This document shows positions 6,529 through 11,278 of a stretch of DNA of 11,278 bases, one piece after another (the first letter of the stretch is position 1; each line of letters starts with the position of its first letter). The notes under the pieces were generated by a model. The model saw only the letters and a list, made by a program, of their open reading frames with translations, had not been told where the DNA came from and did not search any database. The position numbers and the translations under genes are program-made. Origin of the DNA: Alphaproteobacteria bacterium (GTDB taxonomy: Bacteria > Pseudomonadota > Alphaproteobacteria > UBA828); NCBI GenBank assembly GCA_030604165.1, contig JAUVWK010000056.1, positions 1-11,278 of the forward strand. Reading direction: 5' to 3'.

Positions 6529-6818
6529 GCCGGCTCGTCCAGGGTGCGTAGGCGCAGGCCCTCGCTGACCAAGGTGGTGCAGGCCCGAAGGCGCCCGCCC
6601 GTCTCCAGAAACACCCAGCAATCCTGACACGCGCCCATCAGACAAAAACCCGCCCGCGCGCCGTCGCCGAATTCGGCCTGCCGCAGCCGGCGGCCCGCCG
6701 TCAGCAGCGCCGTCAGCACGGTATCGCCGGCGAGCGCCGCCAGCGGCGCGCCGTCCACATGGATGGTGACGGCCGGGCGCTCGGTTTCCGTCAGCCGGAC
6801 CAGCTGTCCGTCCGCCAT
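6525..6818 (-). CDS. Small (2Fe-2S)-binding protein, HcnA/gamma-subunit-like
   Basis: A 97-residue ferredoxin-fold subunit. The cluster-binding cysteines are Cys59, Cys64, Cys67 and Cys80 (FCLMGACQDC, then RACTTL), the C-x4-C-x2-C-x12-C spacing seen in HcnA-like and sarcosine-oxidase-delta/alpha N-terminal [2Fe-2S] modules. VTIHVDGAPLAALAGDTVLTALL (17-39) is the usual beta-hairpin and helix of this fold. The ATG at 6818 has GAGGAG six bases upstream, one of the best ribosome sites in the window. Its stop overlaps the start of the next subunit gene by four bases. It is the first gene of the trio, giving the exact hcnA-hcnB-hcnC order. Confidence 0.88.
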   Translation of the reverse strand: MADGQLVRLTETERPAVTIHVDGAPLAALAGDTVLTALLTAGRRLRQAEFGDGARAGFCLMGACQDCWVFLETGGRLRACTTLVSEGLRLRTLDEPA

Positions 6819-6824
6819 AGATCG

Positions 6825-6830
6825 CTCCTC
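6825..6830 (-). promoter_or_regulatory. Strong Shine-Dalgarno for the [2Fe-2S] subunit gene
   Basis: GAGGAG on the minus strand lies six bases before the ATG at 6818. It supports this start and separate translation from the upstream hpnB gene. Confidence 0.7.
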
Positions 6831-6869
6831 GAAATCCTGCTTCAGGGCCGCCTAGGTCGTGGCGCTTTC

Positions 6870-6898
6870 TTCATAGCCCCGTCTGGCGCCATCGGCAA
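6870..6898 (-). promoter_or_regulatory. Possible sigma70-type promoter for the HcnABC-like genes
   Basis: On the minus strand TTGCCG (6898-6893) is followed after exactly 17 bases by TATGAA (6875-6870). Each hexamer matches four of six consensus positions. It lies in the 92-base gap between hpnB and the [2Fe-2S] gene and would allow the trio to be expressed apart from dadA-hpnB. The call is based on pattern only. Confidence 0.35.
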
Positions 6899-6910
6899 TG
6901 CCCGGGCCGC

Positions 6911-8080
6911 TCAGGGCGTTGTGGCATCGCTGGAATCGAGATCCTTGGTGTAGGGGCGTCCCTTCCCCTGGGTGCGGCGGGCGCGCCAAAAAGCGATCGC
7001 CGAGCCGCAGGTCATGGCCAGGTAGAGCGTGCCGATGGCGGGCATGGCGAGCGCCCAGAGCGGCGAGCGGCGGTAGTAGACGAGCGTCGGCAGATAGCCC
7101 GCGATCATGGCGGCGAGGGCGGTGGCGGCGATCAGCTTGGCGCCGAGCATGGGCGCGACGGCCAGCACGAGCAGGGGCAGCCAGCAGGCGACGACGAAGA
7201 TCAACGTGCACAGCAGCAATAACGCGAGGGAATAGCGCAGTTGGGTGTAGGCGCTGCGCGCCACCATCTGCCACACCGCGCCGAGACCGCCATAGACGCG
7301 CAGACTCTTCGCCGAATGGCTGAGCCCGATCCAGGTGCGCCGTCCGCTGGCCTTGACCCGGCGGGCCAGGGCGCAGTCGTCGATGATCGCGCCCTTGAGC
7401 GCGGCGAAGCCGCCGATCTCCGCCAGGGCCTCGCGCTCGAGCAGGATACAGCCGCCCGCCGCGGCTGCTACCCACCGGGTCTTGGCGTTGGCTAGGCGAA
7501 ACGGGTAAAGCAGCTTGAAGAAATAAACGAAGGCCGGCATGAGCAGCGCCTCCCAGAAGCCCCGCATGCGCAGCTCGACCATCAGCGAGAGCAGCGCGAC
7601 GCCCTTCTCCTGCTTGGCCGCGAGCAGGCTGGGCACGAGGCCGGGCGCAAGCTCGATATCGGCGTCGAGCAGCAGCACCAGCGGCGTCTCCACCCGCCGC
7701 AGGCCCTGCTCCAAGGCCCACAGCTTGCCGGCCCAGCCGCGCGCCAGCGGCGCGCCCGCGACGATCTCCAAGCGGCAGCCGGTGGGCGCGGCCCGGCGGG
7801 CGGCGGTGGCGGTGCCGTCGCCCGAGCGGTCGTCCACCAGCACGATCCGGAGCCCCGGCCCCTGGCGGCCGAGCGCGGCCAGCGTTTGGCCGATCACATC
7901 GGCCTCGTCGCGCGCCGGGATCAGCACGGTAACGCCGCTCAAGTCCATCTCGATCGTCTTGGCGCCGGCCTCCAGCCGCTCGCGCGTGCGCCAGGGCTGC
8001 CAGGGCAGCGCCAGAATGCCGAGCCAGACCACGGCGCCCGCCAGCGCGAGAGAGCTCCACAGCGGATCGAACGGGGCCAT
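6911..8080 (-). CDS. hpnB: HpnB-type membrane glycosyltransferase (hopanoid-associated, family 2)
   Basis: A 389-residue GT-A fold glycosyltransferase with membrane segments. An N-terminal hydrophobic helix (about 9-27) precedes VTVLIPARDEADVI (50-63), VLVDDRSGDGTA (80-91), the metal-binding DAD (139-141, in LLLDADIEL), VAAAAGGCILLERE (204-217) and the IIDD motif (232-235) that supplies the catalytic base. Further hydrophobic helices are at about 284-308, 312-335 and 343-365. This layout matches HpnB, a family-2 transferase found with hopanoid biosynthesis genes, whose exact acceptor is not settled. The start at 8080 has GAGGG about nine bases upstream, and the gene begins 17 bases after the dadA stop, so the two are probably co-transcribed. 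The frame stays open far upstream through dadA, but that part is a shadow. No other hopanoid gene is nearby, which is unusual. A more general glycosyltransferase role remains possible. Confidence 0.8.
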   Translation of the reverse strand: MAPFDPLWSSLALAGAVVWLGILALPWQPWRTRERLEAGAKTIEMDLSGVTVLIPARDEADVIGQTLAALGRQGPGLRIVLVDDRSGDGTATAARRAAPTGCRLEIVAGAPLARGWAGKLWALEQGLRRVETPLVLLLDADIELAPGLVPSLLAAKQEKGVALLSLMVELRMRGFWEALLMPAFVYFFKLLYPFRLANAKTRWVAAAAGGCILLEREALAEIGGFAALKGAIIDDCALARRVKASGRRTWIGLSHSAKSLRVYGGLGAVWQMVARSAYTQLRYSLALLLLCTLIFVVACWLPLLVLAVAPMLGAKLIAATALAAMIAGYLPTLVYYRRSPLWALAMPAIGTLYLAMTCGSAIAFWRARRTQGKGRPYTKDLDSSDATTP

Positions 8081-8097
8081 GGTGCGAACCCTCGCGC

Positions 8098-9348
8098 TTA
8101 GAAACGGTCCACGGCGAGGCCCGTCAGGTCGATCGCGGGCGCGCGGCCGGAGACGATGTCGGCGATGATGCGCCCGGAGCCGCAGGCATAGGTCCAGCCC
8201 GTGCTGCCGTGGCCGGTATCCAGGTAAAGGTTGCGGTAGCGGGTCTGGCCCAGGAGCGGCAGGCAATCGGGCGTCATCGGCCGTAGCCCGGCCCAGGTCT
8301 CCGCCTTGCTCGCGTCGCCGCAGGACGGGAAGATCGCCATGGTGGCGTCGAGGATGCCCTGGAGGCGGCGCGCGGTGAGCTCCCGATTGTAGCCGGCAAG
8401 CTCGGCGGTGCCGGCGGCGCGGAGCCGCTCGCCGATGCGGCACATCACCAGCCGATAGGAGCCATCGTGTATGCCATGGAGCGGGGCGCCGTCGTGGCCC
8501 GCGGTCGGGATGGTGATGGAATAGCCCTTGAGCGGATAGATGGGCACGCGCACGCCCAGCTGGCGCAGGAACAACGGGCTGTAGCTGCCGAGGCTCATCA
8601 CCGTGGCGTCCGCAAGGACGGGCCCCCGGTCGGTCTCCGCGCCGCTGACCGTAGCGCCCTCGCGCAGGAGGCGGCGCACGGTCACGCCATAGCGGAACTC
8701 GACGCCCTTGCGGGCCGCGGCGCCGGCGAGCGCGACAGTGAATTTGTGCGCGTCGCCGGTCTCGTCCTGGGCAAAAAGCAGCGCCCCGGCATAGCGCTCG
8801 CGGCTCTGCGCCAAGGCCGGCTCGATCTCGACACAGCGCGCCATGTCGATCGCCTGGGGGTGAAAGCGCTCGTCCGCCAGGCTGGTCTCCTCGGCCGCCG
8901 CGCTGTCGAGCTCCTTGGCCGTGCGGAAGAGATGGATGACGCCCTCGCTGCGTTGGTCGTAGTCGATGGCCTCGGCCTGGCGCACGGCCTTGAAGCATTC
9001 GTAGCTATAGGTGGAGAGCCGCAGCGAGTGCGCTCTGGATTGTTCGAAGCGCTCCGTCGTGCATTGGCGCAGGAAGCGCAGCGCCCAGGCCCATTGCCGG
9101 AAATCCGCGCGCAGCCGGAAGAGATAGGGCGCGTCCTGGCGGCCGAACCATTTGAGCAGCATCTTGGGCACGTCGGGGCTGGCCCAGGGCCGCGCGGTGT
9201 AGGCGCTGACGATGCCGCCGTTGGCGAAACTGGTCTCGAGGCCCGCGCCGGGCTGCCGCTCGAGCACCGTGACCTCGTGGCCGGCCTCGCACAGATAATA
9301 GGCGGCCGCCGTGCCGACCACGCCGGCGCCGAGCACCAGAACCTTCAT
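8098..9348 (-). CDS. dadA: D-amino-acid dehydrogenase, DadA-type
   Basis: A 416-residue flavoprotein that oxidatively deaminates D-amino acids (classically D-alanine) to 2-oxo acids and ammonia, feeding electrons to the respiratory chain at the inner membrane surface. The N-terminal FAD motif VLGAGVVGTAAAYYL is at 5-19, with Glu30 at the end of strand two. The DadA signature ETSFANGG is at 38-45, GDAHKF at 198-203, WAGLRPMTPDCLPLLG at 352-367, and the C-terminal TGHGSTGWTYACGSG at 378-392. Length is close to E. coli DadA (432). The ATG at 9348 is preceded by GGGAGAG and AGG. The gene leads a minus-strand run with hpnB and perhaps the HcnABC-like trio, and is divergent from a GST gene. No alanine racemase (dadX) or Lrp-type regulator is in view, so the preferred D-amino acid is unknown. 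Confidence 0.88.
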   Translation of the reverse strand: MKVLVLGAGVVGTAAAYYLCEAGHEVTVLERQPGAGLETSFANGGIVSAYTARPWASPDVPKMLLKWFGRQDAPYLFRLRADFRQWAWALRFLRQCTTERFEQSRAHSLRLSTYSYECFKAVRQAEAIDYDQRSEGVIHLFRTAKELDSAAAEETSLADERFHPQAIDMARCVEIEPALAQSRERYAGALLFAQDETGDAHKFTVALAGAAARKGVEFRYGVTVRRLLREGATVSGAETDRGPVLADATVMSLGSYSPLFLRQLGVRVPIYPLKGYSITIPTAGHDGAPLHGIHDGSYRLVMCRIGERLRAAGTAELAGYNRELTARRLQGILDATMAIFPSCGDASKAETWAGLRPMTPDCLPLLGQTRYRNLYLDTGHGSTGWTYACGSGRIIADIVSGRAPAIDLTGLAVDRF

Positions 9349-9366
9349 CAGCCTGTCTCTCCCGAT

Positions 9367-9440
9367 CGTGCGCCCCAGCCTTGTCGCACGAAAGTTCAGC
9401 CACCATCAACTGAGCTTGTTGGCAACCGCGCTTGTTGACA
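9367..9440. promoter_or_regulatory. Divergent dadA/GST control region with inverted and direct repeats
   Basis: The 148-base gap between dadA and the plus-strand GST gene holds three repeats. CGTGCG-N12-CGCACG is at 9367-9390. AAGTTCAG-N10-CTGAGCTT is at 9392-9417, with one mismatch in the dyad. A direct repeat GCTTGTTGGCA (9414-9424) / GCTTGTTGACA (9430-9440) has a 16-base period and its second copy ends in TTGACA. These look like regulator sites. Which protein binds them cannot be told. Confidence 0.4.
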
Positions 9441-9463
9441 GAGAGCGTTCGGGCTAATGGTAG
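9435..9463 (+). promoter_or_regulatory. Possible promoter of the YibF-like GST gene (consensus -35)
   Basis: A perfect TTGACA lies at 9435-9440, 56 bases before the GST ATG. The -10 region is poor: TGGTAG at a 17-base spacing, or TAATGG at 14. The call rests on the -35 match alone. Confidence 0.3.
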
Positions 9464-9496
9464 GCGAAACCACAACCAGGGAGGAGGGCCCAGGCG

Positions 9497-10084
9497 ATGA
9501 AATTGTTTACCGGTCCGACGACGCCGTTCGGGCGCAAGGCGGCGATCGTCGCGCGCGAGCACGGCATCGCGCTGGACGAAGAGATTTGCAACCCCTTCGA
9601 GTCCGAGGAACTGGCGCGGATCAACCCGCTCAAGCTGATCCCCGTGCTCGTGCTGGACGACGGCGCGGTGCTGCACGACAGCCACGTGATCTGCGAATAT
9701 CTGGACGCGCTGGGCTCGGGCTCGAACCTTTACCCCGAGGCCGACAAATGGACCTGGAAGATGCGCATGATCCTGGGCCACGGCCTCGCCGAGGCCAGCG
9801 TTCAGCTCCAGCTCCAGAAAGTGCTGCCCGAGAGCGAGCGTAGCGAGACCATGATGGCGCGCTACCGCGCGCGCATCGAACGCGCCGCGGCCGTGCTCGA
9901 AGACGAGGCCGACGCGCTTGCCGCCGGCGAGTTCCGTATCGACAAGGTGACCGCCGCCTGCGGCCTGGGCCATCTCGAGCTCCGCCATGGCGACGACTGG
10001 CGTAGGCTCTGCCCGCGTCTGGCCACCTGGTATGCGGAGATCGTCACGCGCCCGAGCGTGGCGGAGACGATGCCGAGGGCTTGA
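9497..10084 (+). CDS. Glutathione S-transferase family protein, YibF-like
   Basis: A 195-residue cytoplasmic GST-fold protein. The N-terminal thioredoxin-like domain starts at once with MKLFTGPTTPFGRKAAI, where Thr8-Thr9-Pro10-Phe11 takes the place of the active-site loop. INPLKLIPVLVLDDG (42-56) contains the cis-proline Pro49, and the glutathione-binding Asp61-Ser62 sits in LHDSHVICEYLD. The helical C-terminal domain (about 85-190) is short. VTAACGLGHLELRH (151-164) resembles the IAIACAVGYLNFR segment of E. coli YibF, which guides the name. No catalytic Cys or Tyr is visible in the loop, so it may bind glutathione conjugates or have weak transferase activity. AGGGAGGAGGG ends about nine bases before the ATG, a very strong ribosome site. 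The gene stands alone, divergent from dadA and convergent with the UroD-like gene after 27 bases. Confidence 0.87.
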   Translation: MKLFTGPTTPFGRKAAIVAREHGIALDEEICNPFESEELARINPLKLIPVLVLDDGAVLHDSHVICEYLDALGSGSNLYPEADKWTWKMRMILGHGLAEASVQLQLQKVLPESERSETMMARYRARIERAAAVLEDEADALAAGEFRIDKVTAACGLGHLELRHGDDWRRLCPRLATWYAEIVTRPSVAETMPRA

Positions 10085-10111
10085 GCCGTTTGCGCGTAGG
10101 ACGCGGACTCG

Positions 10112-11254
10112 TTATCGCCGCTCCTTGGCATAACGCCGCGCCTCGTCGTACATCGCGACGATGTTTGCCGGCGGCACGTCCGGCTGAATGTTGTGGACCG
10201 CGGTCAGCACCAGACCGCCCCCGACGCCCAGCGTGTCGATGATGTGCCGAACCTCGCGGCGGACGTCTTCCTCCGAGCCCTGGGGCAGGACCCGCTGCGT
10301 ATCCACGCCGCCCCAAAACGCCATGCGCTCGCCGAAGTCGCGCTTGAGGCGTTCGGGCGCCATGCCTTCGGCCGCCACCTGAACCGGGTTGATGGCATCG
10401 ACGCCGATCTCGGCGAGGTCGTCGATGAGATTGGCGACGGCGCCGCAAGAGTGGAACACCACCTTGACGTCCGCCGCCTTCTTGACCCGCGAGATGACCC
10501 GCGCCTGCTGCGGCTTGATCAGCTGGCGATAGATCTCAGGATTGAAAAGCGTCGATTTCTGGGTCGACATGTCGTCACCGAAGAAGACGAGGTCGATGCA
10601 GTCGCCCGCCTCCCGCAAGGCGTTCTCGGCTACTCGGGCACAAAAGTCGCCACCTTTCTCCATCAGACCGACCGCGACGTCGGGCCGTTTGTAGAGGTCC
10701 ACCAGCCAGTTGGTGTATCCCCGCATGAACTGGGCTTCGTGGACGATGCCGAGACGGATGTTGAGGATGATGGCGTGGTCGCAGCTCTCCCGGAGCGCCT
10801 GGGCCCGTTGGCGGAAGCCACGGTAGAGCCCGGGATTGTCGGCGTCCGGCCATTCGTGGCGCTCGAGATCCTCGACCGAGACTTTCTCCTTCTGGAACGG
10901 ACCACCGACGTTCAGAAAAGGCCCATCGCCAGCCTTGCCCCAGACCGCCCCCCACTCATCGACAAAGTGATCCTCGTCAATGTCCCGCTGGTACCCGCCC
11001 TCATAGGGACCGAGCGCGATCAGCCGGGTATCCACGTCGAAGTAATCCAGCACCGTCGCGTCGGGCATGGCACATTGCAACCGCCGCGAGCCCATTTGGG
11101 TCTGGTGCTCGAACCCGAGATGCCGTTTCAGCTTCTCGTAGGCCGTGAAGTAAATGGTGCTGGCGTAGGTACCGCCGAGATCGATCGGCACCCGATCGGG
11201 CTCCCGGCGCTCGATCGCGGCGAGAACACGCTCCCTTCGGGTCATGGTGGTCAT
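10112..11254 (-). CDS. Uroporphyrinogen decarboxylase superfamily protein (methyltransferase-like, not HemE)
   Basis: A 380-residue protein with the UroD/MtaA TIM-barrel pattern. The start RRERVLAAIERREPDRVPIDLGG (6-28) is typical of the UroD-like proteins that accompany corrinoid methyltransfer. FFGDDMS is at 224-230, VFHSCGAVANLIDDLAEIGVDAINP lies within 266-290, FWGGVDTQ at 313-320 and VHNIQPDVPPANIVAMYDEA at 353-372. HSCG provides His268 and Cys270, the H-x-C zinc pair used by methylcobamide:CoM methyltransferase relatives. The third ligand, a Cys in those enzymes, may be His354 here. The HemE N-terminal RQAGR substrate loop is absent, so porphyrin decarboxylation is unlikely. The ATG at 11254 has GGGGAG eight bases upstream; a second ATG three codons later is less well spaced. 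No corrinoid protein or methyltransferase partner lies in the window. Substrate unknown; demethylation of a methoxylated or methylated compound is a family-based guess. Confidence 0.85.
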   Translation of the reverse strand: MTTMTRRERVLAAIERREPDRVPIDLGGTYASTIYFTAYEKLKRHLGFEHQTQMGSRRLQCAMPDATVLDYFDVDTRLIALGPYEGGYQRDIDEDHFVDEWGAVWGKAGDGPFLNVGGPFQKEKVSVEDLERHEWPDADNPGLYRGFRQRAQALRESCDHAIILNIRLGIVHEAQFMRGYTNWLVDLYKRPDVAVGLMEKGGDFCARVAENALREAGDCIDLVFFGDDMSTQKSTLFNPEIYRQLIKPQQARVISRVKKAADVKVVFHSCGAVANLIDDLAEIGVDAINPVQVAAEGMAPERLKRDFGERMAFWGGVDTQRVLPQGSEEDVRREVRHIIDTLGVGGGLVLTAVHNIQPDVPPANIVAMYDEARRYAKERR

Positions 11255-11278
11255 GGTGACGGCTCCCCGGCATCTTGA

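Noticed and set aside
3966..6818. Calling the trio a hydrogen cyanide synthase (hcnABC)
   Set aside because: Order and domains fit, but the same architecture serves D-hydroxyproline and opine dehydrogenases, and sequence memory alone cannot assign glycine as substrate. Gene symbols were left blank.
8081..8998. Fusion of hpnB to a 300-residue upstream segment (695-residue open frame)
   Set aside because: The segment is an alternate frame of dadA with arginine-rich low-complexity composition; the ATG at 8080 has its own ribosome site right before the HpnB domain.
10085..10111. Terminator between the convergent YibF-like GST and UroD-like genes
   Set aside because: The 27-base gap shows no stable stem or T-run.
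10112..11254. HemE (uroporphyrinogen decarboxylase proper)
   Set aside because: The HemE substrate loop (RQAGR) is missing and the HSCG zinc pair belongs to the methyltransferase-like branch.
10193..11278. 361-residue plus-strand open frame opposite the UroD-like gene, and similar long antisense frames at 5047-6627, 1895-2770 and 8467-9438
   Set aside because: These are typical third-position GC shadows of genes with clear protein families on the other strand; none shows recognisable motifs.
1..11278. CRISPR arrays, tRNA/rRNA genes, transposases, phage or toxin-antitoxin genes
   Set aside because: No regularly spaced long repeats, no cloverleaf-like sequence, and no product in any frame with such motifs were found by eye.

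Overview
This window is GC-rich and gene-dense. The genes have short gaps, well-formed Shine-Dalgarno sites and long spurious antisense frames. Together with an HpnB-type glycosyltransferase, a DadA-type D-amino-acid dehydrogenase, an HcnABC-like flavin dehydrogenase and several glutathione transferases, this suggests the chromosome of an environmental proteobacterium. An alphaproteobacterium of Rhodospirillales/rhizobial type is the best guess, by inference only. I see no RNA genes, insertion sequences, phage genes or CRISPR arrays.

Layout. (1) 1-1053, plus strand: the synthetase half of a glutamine-dependent asparagine synthase, cut by the left window edge. (2) 1074-2623, minus strand: a two-gene unit. 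A glutathione transferase comes first, followed 26 bases later by a metallo-beta-lactamase-fold protein whose metal-binding motif is degenerate. (3) 2789-3805, plus strand: a zinc-free medium-chain NAD(P)H dehydrogenase. It is preceded by a palindromic operator-like site and a 5' hairpin, and followed by a textbook intrinsic terminator and a run of further hairpins. (4) 3966-9348, minus strand: five co-oriented genes. In transcription order they are dadA, hpnB, then a small [2Fe-2S] protein, a FAD/NAD-type subunit with a BFD-like iron-sulfur tail, and a DAO-family flavoprotein. The last three have the order and domain make-up of hcnABC and of related D-hydroxyproline/opine dehydrogenases. (5) 9497-10084, plus strand: a small YibF-like glutathione transferase, divergent from dadA. 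(6) 10112-11254, minus strand: a UroD-superfamily protein that resembles corrinoid-methyltransferase-linked members rather than HemE.

How the genes may work together. The minus-strand block holds two separate membrane- or electron-carrier-linked amino-acid oxidation systems (DadA and the HcnABC-like trio), so a role in catabolism of D-amino acids, N-substituted amino acids or opines is the simplest reading. HpnB is out of place there, because it normally sits with hopanoid genes. The remaining genes look like general redox and detoxification functions.

The most unusual observation is the metallo-beta-lactamase-fold protein. It has an intact reading frame and a well-kept fold, but it appears to have lost two histidines of the HxHxDH motif and a further metal-ligand aspartate. 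It is therefore a candidate pseudoenzyme. No complete new multi-gene defence or mobile system is visible.
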